Shown: positions 1-8,256, counted from the first letter of the stretch. The stretch: 48,925 nt of DNA from Deinococcus cellulosilyticus NBRC 106333 = KACC 11606 (GCF_007990775.1 NZ_BJXB01000036.1:1-48925), one strand, 5' to 3'. The notes: generated by a model from the sequence alone, not told the origin. Program-made: numbers and translations.

Positions 1-375
1 GGTACCCGATCTTTTGCGTTCTGCACAGCATTTCTCGGGGCGGAGAATCCATCGCCAAAAACTCTGTACTCAGTACAAAAATAGCAGATGTGACGGATCT
101 TCATGGCCAGGCAGGTGATACTGATGGCTTGTGTCCCTGAAAGAACATCAGCTGTTCTGGCCTAATCCATAAGACTTAAAAGGCTTCTGGGTGAACCTTT
201 TTCTGCCATCATGCCGAAAGCATTTTCATGCTCTATATCTATATAAGGTGTGATCTTACGCCCTGTGAGTCCAGAACCCTGAAGCATGCACCGGATCTCT
301 GAAACGCAGTTCCCCTTCTCCTGCAGATGGCCACCCGATTCAATTCGCTATAAACATAATTCACTCACAAGATAT
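1..375. other. Gene-free left end
   Basis: I see no convincing coding region here in either strand: the frames are broken and there is no start with a ribosome-binding site. A 13-base palindrome, TGTACT-C-AGTACA, lies at 65-77. It could be an operator but nothing nearby says for what. The stretch may be the upstream region of a gene beyond the left edge or simply spacer. Confidence 0.4.
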
Positions 376-384
376 GCTATAATT
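376..384 (+). promoter_or_regulatory. Extended -10 promoter of the gene at 419
   Basis: TGCTATAAT is a perfect extended -10 element (TG-N-TATAAT). No good -35 is visible, which is usual for extended -10 promoters. Transcription would start near 391, giving a leader of under 30 bases that carries the SD sequence AGGAG at 409-413 before the ATG at 419. Confidence 0.65.
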
Positions 385-418
385 CAAAAAGCGAGGTTTA
401 GCCCTCCAGGAGCAACGT

Positions 419-751
419 ATGAGTACACGCATCTACACCACCGAACACCCGGAGCATGGAGATGTGGCTGTGATCAGCGGATGGGACCCTGAAGAGCGGA
501 AATATTATCTGCTGGTTCAACTGCTGGATTCCAAGGACCCACCTCTGTACGACAGTCAGAATCGCAAGACCACTCCCTCTGGGATCATCCAGAGACTCAA
601 GAGCATGGACCTCTCCCCTCCTGCAAGCCTGCAAGAAGACCTTGAAGACGACGCCCTGAACCAACGTGACGGGTACTACCAGCATTACGGCAACATCAAA
701 CCCCTCAAAAAAAGAAGGAGAACTTCCCCTTCACCCCTCGCTGCTCGCTAA
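419..751 (+). CDS. Small protein of unknown function, 110 aa
   Basis: I do not recognise this protein. It is hydrophilic, has no membrane segment or signal peptide, and ends in a basic tail (KKRRR near residues 98-102). The middle is rich in acidic residues and the first 40 residues look like a small beta-rich fold. The start is supported by an AGGAG SD sequence 5 bases upstream and an extended -10 promoter at 376-384, so it is probably real. Its last 21 bases overlap the end of the convergent metalloenzyme gene at 731-1552, with no room for a terminator between them. It appears to be a single-gene transcription unit. Confidence 0.7.
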   Translation: MSTRIYTTEHPEHGDVAVISGWDPEERKYYLLVQLLDSKDPPLYDSQNRKTTPSGIIQRLKSMDLSPPASLQEDLEDDALNQRDGYYQHYGNIKPLKKRRRTSPSPLAAR

Positions 752-1552
752 CCCGAGCAGTTTTTTGATTTCTGCACCTGCCTCTGCAATGTCTCTGACT
801 TCAGAAGCCTCAAAGCCGGCAGAGACAAAGGGCACCCGTGCAAAGGTGTGGGTTTTGATGTTGGTGTCTTCCATGTTGCCGTGGTCAGAGGTCATGAAGA
901 TCCTCACCTCGTGCTCCACTGCTCCCTCCAGAAAAGCATTCAGGTGGATCAGGTAATTTCGGGCAGCCACAGCATCCTGGGCATGGCCAATGAAGTCACT
1001 GAACCACAGGTCCAGCATCACCAGATCCACTTCTCTGGCAGCCCTTGCTGCTGCCCTTCCCCATGCTCTGATTTCGTTCAGAGGAAGGTATGGTTCATAA
1101 GGTGCCTGGTAATGCATGCCCAGTGAAGGGCGAATGCTGGGGAAGCCCTCAGGGTTGAGGATTTCTCCTGCGTCCAGCACACTCTGAACGATTGCCCCAT
1201 GTTTTCCTCCGGGAGGTGCATAGGTGGGAGGATAGAAGTTGAGCAGTTTCAGGGTCCCTCCTGCCCGGGTCAGCAGCACAGGGGTGCTGTGGTCCCGAAT
1301 CAGGGGTTTGATGGTGGGACCAGGAACCGGACCGTAGTGCCTCCCCATGTGCTTTGCTGCATTGATGCCCGTGACAATGCTGGTTTGACCTGTGCCTGAC
1401 TGGGGGAGGCCTTCCACACCAAGTCGAGCATCCACCTTCTGGCCTGCATCAATAAGGGATCGCAAGACAGGCAAGTCCTGATCCCAGCAACTGTCTGCTG
1501 GAGCATCCTCTGGATGACCGATGCCATCCAGGCAGAGCCAGAGAACAGGCAT
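731..1552 (-). CDS. Alkaline-phosphatase-superfamily metalloenzyme (phosphoglycerate mutase-like)
   Basis: A 273-residue protein of the alkaline phosphatase / cofactor-independent phosphoglycerate mutase superfamily. It shows the N-terminal metal-binding LCLDGIG (residues 6-12), a GQTSIVTG stretch where the phospho-accepting Ser/Thr is expected, and the C-terminal metal site SDHGNMED followed by a conserved His. It is about half the length of true GpmI (about 510), so the glycolytic role is not implied; it is more likely a metal-dependent phosphatase or phosphodiesterase of unknown substrate. The ATG at 1552 is preceded by AAGGGG at 7 bases. Longer upstream starts would run through the parS site at 1568-1583, which is unlikely. 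Its end overlaps the convergent gene at 419-751. Confidence 0.8.
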   Translation of the reverse strand: MPVLWLCLDGIGHPEDAPADSCWDQDLPVLRSLIDAGQKVDARLGVEGLPQSGTGQTSIVTGINAAKHMGRHYGPVPGPTIKPLIRDHSTPVLLTRAGGTLKLLNFYPPTYAPPGGKHGAIVQSVLDAGEILNPEGFPSIRPSLGMHYQAPYEPYLPLNEIRAWGRAAARAAREVDLVMLDLWFSDFIGHAQDAVAARNYLIHLNAFLEGAVEHEVRIFMTSDHGNMEDTNIKTHTFARVPFVSAGFEASEVRDIAEAGAEIKKLLGLASSEG

Positions 1553-1567
1553 CAGTGGGCCCCTTGA

Positions 1568-1583
1568 TGTTTCACGTGAAACA
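1568..1583. other. parS centromere site 1
   Basis: TGTTTCACGTGAAACA is an exact match to the bacterial chromosomal parS consensus, a 16-base perfect palindrome bound by ParB (encoded at 13758-14600). It lies between the acyl-CoA ligase and the metalloenzyme gene, about 18 kb to the left of oriC. Confidence 0.95.
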
Positions 1584-1600
1584 GGGTGAAAGCACAACCC

Positions 1601-1635
1601 AAAAAACAGCAGAAGGCTTTCAGGCCCTCTGCTGT
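1601..1635 (-). terminator. Rho-independent terminator of the acyl-CoA ligase
   Basis: Read on the minus strand, ACAGCAGA pairs with TCTGCTGT, with an inner GGC/GCC stem, and is followed by TTTTTT (complement of 1601-1606). It lies about 40 bases after the ligase stop. Confidence 0.8.
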
Positions 1636-1673
1636 GAAGTGTTGATGATGCAAATGTTGATGGTGCAGCTGCA

Positions 1674-3341
1674 TTACTGTTCCAGTCTAAAGTCCTTGAA
1701 CTGGTCGCGCAATGCACGCTTGAGGAATTTGCCCACTGTGGTTCTGGGAATCTGCTCCACAAAAACGTAAGCGTCAGGCAACCACCATTTGGCAAATTTT
1801 TCTGCCAGGAAGGCATTCAGGTCTTCTCTGGAAGGTTGCTCCTGTCCTGGCTTGACCACCAGAACGCCCAGAGGACGCTCTTCCCATCTGGGGTGGGGTG
1901 TGGCGATCACGGCAGCTTCTGCAATCGCCGGGTGACCCATCAGGGCATTCTCCAGATCCACACTGGAGATCCACTCTCCACCGCTCTTGATCAGGTCCTT
2001 GGCCCGATCCTGAATCGCCATGTAGCCTTCTTCATCGATGGTGATGATGTCTCCGGTGTCAAACCAGACCTGATCGTCCAGTCTCACCTGTGTGGCCCTG
2101 CTCCCTTCCGGATTGTTGTAATACTCCTGGCTCACCCACGCACCACGGACCAGCAGGGCACCCATGGTCTTGCCATCGTGGGGCACCTCATTCAGGTCAC
2201 CATCTACAGCGCGGATCTCCACCAGAGGCACGGGAATCCCCTGTTTTGCACGGTAGTGGTACCCCTCGTCGCTTTCCACATCCACACCCACCGGAACAGA
2301 AGCACAGGTGCCCAGAGGGTGGGTTTCGGTCATGCCCCAGGCGTGGAACAGGTGCAGGCCCAGTTTGTCTCCTGCGCGGATCAGGCTCTCGGGGGCTGCG
2401 CTCCCACCCACAACCAGCATCTCCAGTTTGCTGAGGTCATAGGGGGTTCCAGCCTGAATGGCCCGTTCCACTTCCTGAAGGAGACCCATCCAGATGGTGG
2501 GAACACCTGCCGTGCGGGTGCACTGTTCTTCTGAAAGCAATTTTGCCAGAGATGCACCATCACTGAACACAGAGGCGAACACCTGCTTGGCCCCGACCAT
2601 GGTGGCGGTGTAAGGCAGCCCCCAGGCATTCACGTGGAACATGGGCACCACAGGGAGCAGTGAATCGGCATGTTTCAGGTTGAGGGCATCTGGAAGCGCA
2701 GAGGCAAGGCTGTGCAGCACTGTGGAACGGTGGGAGTACACCACACCCTTGGGATGGCCAGTGGTTCCCGAGGTGTAGCACATCCCGGCAGGATCATTTT
2801 CATCGAGCTCCGGGAAATCAAAGGTGGTGGGCTGTGCACCAATCCACTGGTCGTAATCCAGCATGCCAGGGATGGACTGGGGGGTGGGACCCATGATCAC
2901 CACTTTTTCAATGCTCGGGCAGTGGGGAAGCAGGGCAGGAAGCATGCGTGCGAACACATTGTCGATCAGGAGGATGCGGTCCTGGGCGTGGTTGATGATG
3001 TAGACCAGTTGCTCAGGGTGCAGTCGCACATTGACGGTGTGAAGCACAGCACCCGCAATGGGAATCCCAAAATAAGCTTCCAGGTGACGGAAGTGGTTCA
3101 CTGCGAAGGTGGCGACCCTGTCCCCTTTCTGGATGCCTGCTTCTTTGAGGGCATTGGCCAGCTGTCTGGCCCGTGCTGCCATTTGCCTGTAGGTGTATTT
3201 GTGTTTGCCAGGAATGGGCTGACCGGCCTCATTGACGCCAGCAGGAATCAGAGACACCACTTCACGGTCAGGGAAGTAACGCTCTGCACGTTGCAGAATG
3301 TGGGGGATGGTCAGCGGAAAATTCATGATGGTGCTGTGCAT
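1674..3341 (-). CDS. Long-chain fatty acid--CoA ligase (AMP-forming)
   Basis: A 555-residue member of the acyl-adenylate-forming (ANL) superfamily. It activates a fatty acid with ATP to an acyl-AMP and transfers the acyl group to CoA. The adenylate-binding loop YTSGTTGHPKGVVYSH lies at about residues 189-204, followed by the WGMTETHPLGT motif, the FDTGDI hinge motif and a C-terminal Lys-containing PRTTVGKFLKR segment that carries the catalytic lysine. Length and motifs fit medium/long-chain acyl-CoA synthetases (FadD type), but the chain length used cannot be read from sequence. I chose the ATG at 3341 because AAGGTAAGG lies just upstream; an in-frame TTG at 3347 is the alternative. It stands alone with its own terminator. 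Confidence 0.9.
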   Translation of the reverse strand: MHSTIMNFPLTIPHILQRAERYFPDREVVSLIPAGVNEAGQPIPGKHKYTYRQMAARARQLANALKEAGIQKGDRVATFAVNHFRHLEAYFGIPIAGAVLHTVNVRLHPEQLVYIINHAQDRILLIDNVFARMLPALLPHCPSIEKVVIMGPTPQSIPGMLDYDQWIGAQPTTFDFPELDENDPAGMCYTSGTTGHPKGVVYSHRSTVLHSLASALPDALNLKHADSLLPVVPMFHVNAWGLPYTATMVGAKQVFASVFSDGASLAKLLSEEQCTRTAGVPTIWMGLLQEVERAIQAGTPYDLSKLEMLVVGGSAAPESLIRAGDKLGLHLFHAWGMTETHPLGTCASVPVGVDVESDEGYHYRAKQGIPVPLVEIRAVDGDLNEVPHDGKTMGALLVRGAWVSQEYYNNPEGSRATQVRLDDQVWFDTGDIITIDEEGYMAIQDRAKDLIKSGGEWISSVDLENALMGHPAIAEAAVIATPHPRWEERPLGVLVVKPGQEQPSREDLNAFLAEKFAKWWLPDAYVFVEQIPRTTVGKFLKRALRDQFKDFRLEQ

Positions 3342-3684
3342 GGACAACCTTACCTTTCTGCCAGCGTGGGCAGCACAAGATGAAATTTTGAACTTGGTTT
3401 CATTTTAACAGCCTGATGCCCCTTTCAGGGAAGTGGAACCTCATCTCTTCAGGTGAGCACAAAGCCCGAACGTGTAGATGGCGTAGAGCTCTCAGCCCTC
3501 AGCATTCAGCCATCAGCAAAAGAAATGTCCCTGAAAGGTTTGAGCTGTACCGGCACGCAAGCCATGCGCTTTTCTGCCCCGGCGAAAGCAGAAAGCTGTT
3601 TTTGTGCTGATCGCTGACCGCTGACCGCTGATGGCTGCTGCAGAGAACACCACCTCTTCAATGCTTTTGACCTTACACTGCCCC
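3342..3684. other. Intergenic stretch with repeat element
   Basis: This 343-base gap between two minus-strand genes holds the promoter of the acyl-CoA ligase on its left side and a GCTGA-rich repeat element at 3489-3640. Short open frames cross it but none has a ribosome-binding site or recognisable content. Confidence 0.5.
3489..3640. repeat. GCTGA-repeat element with inverted ends
   Basis: The left end (3489-3517) is a run of CAGCCCTCAGC / CAGCCATCAGC units and the right end (3606-3640) is the inverse: GCTGATCGCTGACC repeated, then GCTGATGGCTG. The ends can pair, so the 150-base unit looks like a small non-autonomous palindromic element. Shorter relatives made of the same GCTGAGGGCTGA words occur near 15910-15955, 37985-38015 and 44585-44607. 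Confidence 0.6.
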
Positions 3685-4116
3685 TCACCTGTGGTACGGC
3701 TCACCCTTGGAGATGGTGCTTGCCCGGTACAGGGCTTCAAGCATCACCACCATGGCCAGATCGTGGGGAAAAGTCAGTTTGCTCATGCTCCAGAGGAAAT
3801 GGGCTTTTTCCCTGAGTTCATCGCTGTGTCCATCTGGACCCCCAATCACAAAAGCAATCTCACCATGACCGGACAGGGCCACCTGATCGAGGTGCACAGA
3901 GAGCTCCTCACTGGTCAGGTGTTTCCCTCTGGGATCAAGGGGCATCAGGTAGGCATTTCCAGCGGCCCTCAGCACCTCCTGGGTGGGATCTGCTTTGTCT
4001 TTTAAACGGGTGGTTTTGACCTTGTGGTAACGTCCAAGTCGCTGGTAATACTCTTCCCAGCCGCGTTTTGCATAGTCCAGTCGGGGTTCTCCGACGGTGA
4101 TGAAGTGCAGTTTCAT
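3685..4116 (-). CDS. rlmH: 23S rRNA (pseudouridine1915-N3)-methyltransferase RlmH
   Basis: A 143-residue SPOUT-class methyltransferase that methylates pseudouridine 1915 in helix 69 of 23S rRNA, acting on the assembled 70S ribosome with S-adenosylmethionine. The N-terminus MKLHFITVG, the central FVIGGPDGHSDELR and the C-terminal LTFPHDLAMVVMLEALYRA...KGEPYHR are the family hallmarks; the last segment forms the trefoil knot and SAM pocket. Length is slightly below the usual 155. Longer upstream starts would run into the promoter of the divergent gene at 4240 and add residues unrelated to the family, so ATG 4116 is preferred. Confidence 0.95.
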   Translation of the reverse strand: MKLHFITVGEPRLDYAKRGWEEYYQRLGRYHKVKTTRLKDKADPTQEVLRAAGNAYLMPLDPRGKHLTSEELSVHLDQVALSGHGEIAFVIGGPDGHSDELREKAHFLWSMSKLTFPHDLAMVVMLEALYRASTISKGEPYHR

Positions 4117-4239
4117 GCCTTCACCGTAGCACGGCACAAACGCCCGAACCTGAGAACTGCTGCGTGACGTTCTGGTGCATAAAAATTCCCCAGTCCCCTT
4201 TGGAAATTCAGCAGTTTGGAGTACACTGACCGAAGACGT

Positions 4240-4653
4240 ATGAATTATGCGGCGGTCCTGGCATTCGTGATGGTGTTCGCGTTTTCCTTTCCTGTGCTGG
4301 TGAGGATTGCGAACAGCGTCGGTGTGGCAAGGTCCACCATTGTGATCACGGTGGTGCTTCTGGCCTTTCTGCTGTTCCTCACCCAGTGGGTCCGGCTCAG
4401 GGTGTCCAGGTACCGCAGCACCGTCAGCAAGATTGAACAGGCAAAAGCACAAACCTCACAAAGTCCAAACTCAGACAGTGCATACTATGTGGGAGGGGAG
4501 CACCTTGGAGAACTGCTGCTCAGGGTCGGAAAACGCCGCGAAGCCATTGCTGTTTACGAGCGTTATCTGGAGTTGCAGAAATCCGAAGGGAAAGACGTGC
4601 AGGCCATCCTGTCACGCCTCCAGGCCCTGAGATCGCAGGAGGAAGTATTGTGA
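4240..4653 (+). CDS. Two-helix membrane protein with TPR-like tail, unknown function
   Basis: A 137-residue protein with two adjacent membrane helices (about residues 4-22 and 32-48) and a soluble C-terminal part. Residues about 84-120 (YVGGEHLGELLLRVGKRREA, then a helix ending in YLELQK) look like a single TPR-type helical hairpin, a protein-interaction module. I do not recognise a family. The ATG at 4240 lacks an SD; a -10-like TACACT sits at 4222-4227. A TTG at 4216 would add eight residues. It is divergent from rlmH and overlaps the next gene by 4 bases, so the two are probably translated together. Confidence 0.7.
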   Translation: MNYAAVLAFVMVFAFSFPVLVRIANSVGVARSTIVITVVLLAFLLFLTQWVRLRVSRYRSTVSKIEQAKAQTSQSPNSDSAYYVGGEHLGELLLRVGKRREAIAVYERYLELQKSEGKDVQAILSRLQALRSQEEVL

Positions 4654-4859
4654 AGGCTTACAAAGGCGTGGTGGTGGACGGCGTGGTCGTTCTGGAAGGG
4701 GTCAAACTTCCGGACGGCACAGTGGTCACTGTCACTGTGGGCGAGGCAGAACTGTTGCGCGCCACCATCAGCAACGCACTCCGGATTCGTCGCAACAAGC
4801 GTGCCAAAGTTCGCATCAAGACCCAGCCCATCTACGCTGAAAAGCTGTCGCTGGATTAG
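4650..4859 (+). CDS. Small beta-rich protein, DUF104/antitoxin-like N-terminus
   Basis: A 69-residue protein starting with GTG at 4650, overlapping the upstream stop (GTGA), with a strong SD GGAGGAAG at 4636-4643. The first 30 residues (KGVVVDGVVVLEGVKLPDGT) resemble the AF2212-like/DUF104 beta-hairpin found in small antitoxin-like proteins. The rest is basic (RIRRNKRAKVRIK) and could bind nucleic acid. No partner toxin is visible: the coupled upstream gene encodes a membrane protein with a TPR-like tail. The antitoxin similarity is by eye and weak, and should not be read as function. Confidence 0.65.
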   Translation: MKAYKGVVVDGVVVLEGVKLPDGTVVTVTVGEAELLRATISNALRIRRNKRAKVRIKTQPIYAEKLSLD

Positions 4860-4898
4860 GCCCTGGTTTCACTTCATCCTGTGGGGAAAGTCACCCTT

Positions 4899-4904
4899 TA
4901 GACT
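4899..4904 (+). promoter_or_regulatory. -10 element of leaderless rsmI
   Basis: TAGACT ends 6 bases before the GTG start of rsmI, and there is no SD sequence. This spacing puts the transcription start at or very near the start codon. Confidence 0.5.
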
Positions 4905-4910
4905 GTAGGG

Positions 4911-5732
4911 GTGATTCATGTCACCCTTGTTCCCACTCCCGTTGGCAATTTATCGGACATCACGCTCAGGGCCCTGGAGGTCCTGAAAAACTCTGATGCC
5001 ATTGCTGCTGAAGACACCCGGCACACCGGCATCCTCCTGAAACATTTCGGAATCGACAAACCCCTGGTGCGCCTCGACCAGCACACCATCAGGGACCGTG
5101 CAGAGGGCGTCCTGGAAAAATACCCCAGGCTGGCTTTCGTCAGTGATGCAGGAACGCCAGGCATCAGTGACCCTGGAGCAGAACTGGTGCAGATTGTGCT
5201 CGCTCTGGGAGGCCAGATTGAGGTCCTGCCCGGCCCGACCGCCCTGATTCCTGCCCTCGTGCTCTCTGGACTTCCCACCCAGCCTTTCACCTTTGAAGGA
5301 TTCCTTCCCCGTTCAGGTTCTGAACGCAAGGCCAGGGTGCAGGCCATGATTGAGCGCACCCACACCAGTGCCTTCTACGAAAGTCCTCACCGGATGCTGG
5401 ACACGCTGGAGGAGCTCATCAAATTGTGCGGACCTGAACGCCAGGTCAGCATCACCCGGGAGCTCAGCAAAAAATTTGAGGAGACTTTCCGAGGAACCCT
5501 GCAGGAGGCCGCCACCCACTTCAAGAAAGGCATCAAGGGAGAAATTGTGATGGTGCTCTCTCCGGCAGCAGCACAGGACCCCTCACAGGGGATGGACTTC
5601 CGGGAGCTGGCCCGTAAACTGTACCAGGATGGCCTGGGCACCCGTGAAGTGCGAGATGAACTCATCAAGGCAGGTTTGCGTAAGAATGACGCTTACATGA
5701 TAGCCTTAGAACTGCGTGAATCGTCCAGCTGA
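4911..5732 (+). CDS. rsmI: 16S rRNA (cytidine1402-2'-O)-methyltransferase RsmI
   Basis: A 273-residue tetrapyrrole-methylase-fold enzyme that adds the 2'-O-methyl group to C1402 in the decoding centre of 16S rRNA. Family motifs are clear in order: LVPTPVGNLSDIT (residues 6-18), AAEDTRHTG, SDAGTPGISDPG, the SAM-binding LPGPTALIPALVLSGL and FYESPHR. Length is typical (270-290). The GTG start at 4911 has no SD and lies 6 bases after a -10-like TAGACT, so the message is probably leaderless. pfkA follows after 81 bases on the same strand and may be partly co-transcribed. Confidence 0.95.
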   Translation: MIHVTLVPTPVGNLSDITLRALEVLKNSDAIAAEDTRHTGILLKHFGIDKPLVRLDQHTIRDRAEGVLEKYPRLAFVSDAGTPGISDPGAELVQIVLALGGQIEVLPGPTALIPALVLSGLPTQPFTFEGFLPRSGSERKARVQAMIERTHTSAFYESPHRMLDTLEELIKLCGPERQVSITRELSKKFEETFRGTLQEAATHFKKGIKGEIVMVLSPAAAQDPSQGMDFRELARKLYQDGLGTREVRDELIKAGLRKNDAYMIALELRESSS

Positions 5733-5813
5733 AAGACAAAGCTGCAAAACAGGGTTGCAAGACAGCTTTGAGAAGCAGAAGGCAGGCTGGAGGTTCAGGA
5801 GAGGGAAAGAGAC

Positions 5814-6776
5814 ATGAAACGAATCGCTGTGTTTACCAGTGGGGGCGACGCTCCTGGCATGAATGCGGCTGTGCGTGCTGTGGTGCGTGCAGCCACGGGC
5901 AAGGGCATTGAAGTGGTCGGCATCATGCGTGGATTTCAGGGCATGATCGAAGGCGACATGCGCCTGCTTGGCCCCCGTGATGTGGCCAACACCATCCAGC
6001 GTGGGGGCACCATTCTGCTGACCGCCCGGTCCAAGGACTTCCGCAATCCCGAAGGGCGAGCAAAAGCCGCTGAACAGCTCAAAAAGTGGGACATTGATGG
6101 CGTGGTCTGTGTGGGCGGAGATGGCAGCTTCCACGGCGCGCACTACCTGCATGAAGAGCATGGCATCAAGGTTGTGGGCCTGCCTGGCACCATTGACAAC
6201 GACCTGTATGGCACCGACTACACCATCGGGTACTTCACTGCTGTGGACACTGCCCTGGACTGCATCGACAAACTGCGCGACACCGGAGCCAGCCACGAAC
6301 GCATTTTTGTGGTGGAAGTGATGGGTCGTCATGCGGGTTTCATTGCGCTTGATGTTGGTATCGCTTCCGGGGCAGAGGAAGTGCTGATTCCCGAGCATCC
6401 CATGCCCATTGAAGAAGTGATCCAGACCCTCAAGGAAAGTGAAGCCAAGGGCAAAAAATCCAGTTTCATCATTGTGGCCGAGGGTTACCCTGGCGGTGGT
6501 CAGGGCGTGCAGGATGCCATTGAAGGGGCAGGTTTCGAATCCAGACTCACCATTCTGGGCCATGTGCAGCGCGGCGGAAGCCCCAAAGCCGAGGACCGCA
6601 TCCTGGCCTCCCGTCTGGGCGAAGCTGCCGTCTGTGCACTGCAGGACGGCAAGAGCGACGTGATGCTTGGTGTGACCAACCACGAAATCTCCTTCACCCC
6701 TCTGGCCGACACCTGGGAAAAACGCAAAGACGTGAATGCCCACCTCAGAAGCTGCGTCAAGACCCTCTCGGTCTGA
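5814..6776 (+). CDS. pfkA: 6-phosphofructokinase (ATP-dependent)
   Basis: A 320-residue bacterial PFK that phosphorylates fructose 6-phosphate to fructose 1,6-bisphosphate, the committed step of glycolysis. Visible motifs: TSGGDAPGMNAAVR (residues 8-21), GGDGS (101-105) with Gly104 that marks ATP rather than pyrophosphate use, the catalytic GTIDND (125-130) containing the base Asp, MGRHAGFIA and AEGYPGGGQ. The protein has exactly the usual short-PFK length. A purine-rich SD (GGAGAGGGAAAGA) precedes the ATG. A strong terminator follows at 6809-6836. Eno and pyk, two later glycolytic enzymes, are encoded together at 21-24 kb. Confidence 0.97.
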   Translation: MKRIAVFTSGGDAPGMNAAVRAVVRAATGKGIEVVGIMRGFQGMIEGDMRLLGPRDVANTIQRGGTILLTARSKDFRNPEGRAKAAEQLKKWDIDGVVCVGGDGSFHGAHYLHEEHGIKVVGLPGTIDNDLYGTDYTIGYFTAVDTALDCIDKLRDTGASHERIFVVEVMGRHAGFIALDVGIASGAEEVLIPEHPMPIEEVIQTLKESEAKGKKSSFIIVAEGYPGGGQGVQDAIEGAGFESRLTILGHVQRGGSPKAEDRILASRLGEAAVCALQDGKSDVMLGVTNHEISFTPLADTWEKRKDVNAHLRSCVKTLSV

Positions 6777-6808
6777 ACCTGCTCTGTAAGCAGAAACCCT
6801 GAACATGG

Positions 6809-6836
6809 ACCTCCTGATTCTTGTCAGGAGGTTTTT
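6809..6836 (+). terminator. Terminator of pfkA
   Basis: ACCTCCTGA pairs perfectly with TCAGGAGGT around a 6-base loop, followed by TTTTT. Confidence 0.9.
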
Positions 6837-6862
6837 CTGTGCTTTTTGAGGGACAATGAAGC

Positions 6863-8023
6863 ATGCTTCTGTCCAGACTTCAACTCATGCACCGCGAAGA
6901 GGCGTCCCTGGCCTCCTATGCCACATTGAATTTGCACACCCGGGGCAGAATCCACCCCGAACCTGAAAGTGAACACCGCCTCCCCTTCCAGAAGGACCGG
7001 GACCGCATCCTGCACACCACGGCCTTCAGGCGTCTGGAGTACAAAACGCAGGTCTTTGTGAATTACGAGGGCGATTACTACCGCACCCGACTGACCCACA
7101 CCCTGGAGGTGGCACAGGTGGCCCGTTCCATGGCCGTGGCCCTGGGGGTCAATGAAACCCTGACAGAGACCATCGCCCTGTCCCATGACCTGGGTCATCC
7201 TCCTTTTGGACATGCAGGGGAGCACCAGCTCGACCACTGGATGAAGTCCAGAAATGCCGGAGGCTTCAATCACAACGAGCAGGCTTTCAGGATCGTGACA
7301 GAGCTGGAGAAACGTTACCAGGACTTTTCAGGCCTCAATTTGAGCTGGGAGACCCTGGAAGGCATCGTCAAACACGATGCAGATGCGCAGATCTTTCCAG
7401 CCCTTGCAAATGGATTCGAACCCCACTGCAGGCCTTCACTGGAAGCCCAGATTGCTGCCATTGCCGATGGGGTGGCCTACAACACCCACGACCTCGATGA
7501 TGGCATCAAGGCAGGCATTCTCACCCCTCATCTGCTCAGCGGACTGAAGATCTGGGATGAACTGGTTCTTCGCCTGAACCTGAAGGTGGAGCCCTTCAGT
7601 GAGCTCAGCCGCCGGAAACTGGTGCGAGAACTGCTGGGCTGGATCATCAACGACATCCTGCAGGAAACCGAACGCAGGTTGCAGCAGCACCAGATTGAGA
7701 CCGCAGCACAGATCAGACAGTTGAATACGGTGGTGGTGGCCTTCAGTGCAGAGATGCAGCAGATGATGGCAGAACTCAAACGTTTCCTGTACCAGCACCT
7801 CTATTACCATCCCAGCAAGATGCAGCAGACCTTCCGGGCAGAGCACTTCATTGATGGCCTTTTCTCTGCCTACCTGAAACAACCCCGTCTGCTTCCCTTG
7901 CATGTTCAGGCCTGCATCCCCATGCTGGGTCTGGAACGCACCATCTGCGATTACATTGCAGGCATGACCGACCGCTTTGCCATGGATGAGTACAGCAGGC
8001 TGTATGCGCCCCGTGAGCACTGA
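6863..8023 (+). CDS. dgt: Deoxyguanosinetriphosphate triphosphohydrolase-like HD protein
   Basis: A 386-residue dNTP triphosphohydrolase of the HD superfamily, which splits a dNTP to deoxynucleoside and triphosphate and so limits dNTP pools. The HD metal site is complete: RLTHT with His79, HDLGHPPFGH with His108-Asp109, and a later Asp in the VAYNTHDLDD segment. The N-terminal RDRDRILHTTAFRRLE stretch is typical of the Dgt family. The ATG at 6863 gives an N-terminus (SLASYATLNLHTRGR) of the kind seen in Deinococcus/Thermus homologues. There is no SD; a -10-like GACAAT ends 5 bases upstream, so a leaderless message is likely. Confidence 0.93.
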   Translation: MLLSRLQLMHREEASLASYATLNLHTRGRIHPEPESEHRLPFQKDRDRILHTTAFRRLEYKTQVFVNYEGDYYRTRLTHTLEVAQVARSMAVALGVNETLTETIALSHDLGHPPFGHAGEHQLDHWMKSRNAGGFNHNEQAFRIVTELEKRYQDFSGLNLSWETLEGIVKHDADAQIFPALANGFEPHCRPSLEAQIAAIADGVAYNTHDLDDGIKAGILTPHLLSGLKIWDELVLRLNLKVEPFSELSRRKLVRELLGWIINDILQETERRLQQHQIETAAQIRQLNTVVVAFSAEMQQMMAELKRFLYQHLYYHPSKMQQTFRAEHFIDGLFSAYLKQPRLLPLHVQACIPMLGLERTICDYIAGMTDRFAMDEYSRLYAPREH

Positions 8024-8088
8024 ACCTGCTTCAGAAGACGGATCAGGGCCTGAGAAAGCTGTCTGCACAACTCCGGGGTCTGAAACAA

Positions 8089-8117
8089 TTGACACTTTGA
8101 GCATAAGCTGCTATTAT
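8089..8117 (+). promoter_or_regulatory. Sigma-A promoter of tRNA-Ile
   Basis: A near-consensus promoter: TTGACA (8089-8094), a 17-base spacer, TATTAT (8112-8117). The predicted start is about 7 bases before the mature 5' end of the tRNA. Confidence 0.9.
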
Positions 8118-8131
8118 TTCTTTCGCCTTGT

Positions 8132-8208
<77 letters not shown>

Positions 8209-8218
8209 CCAGAACAAG

Positions 8219-8256
8219 AAACGTCCCATCTCCATCAGAGGTGGGACGTTTCTTTT
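8219..8256 (+). terminator. Terminator of tRNA-Ile
   Basis: AAACGTCCCA (8219-8228) pairs perfectly with TGGGACGTTT (8242-8251), followed by a T-rich CTTTT. Confidence 0.92.

Noticed and set aside
286..492. Short open frame at the left end
   Set aside because: It has no ribosome-binding site, crosses the start of the better-supported gene at 419 in another frame and has no recognisable content.
731..1552. Glycolytic phosphoglycerate mutase (gpmI)
   Set aside because: Only half the length of GpmI, and the insert domain needed for mutase action is missing.
4650..4859. A toxin-antitoxin module
   Set aside because: Only an antitoxin-like beta hairpin is seen; the partner is a membrane protein with a TPR-like tail, not a known toxin.
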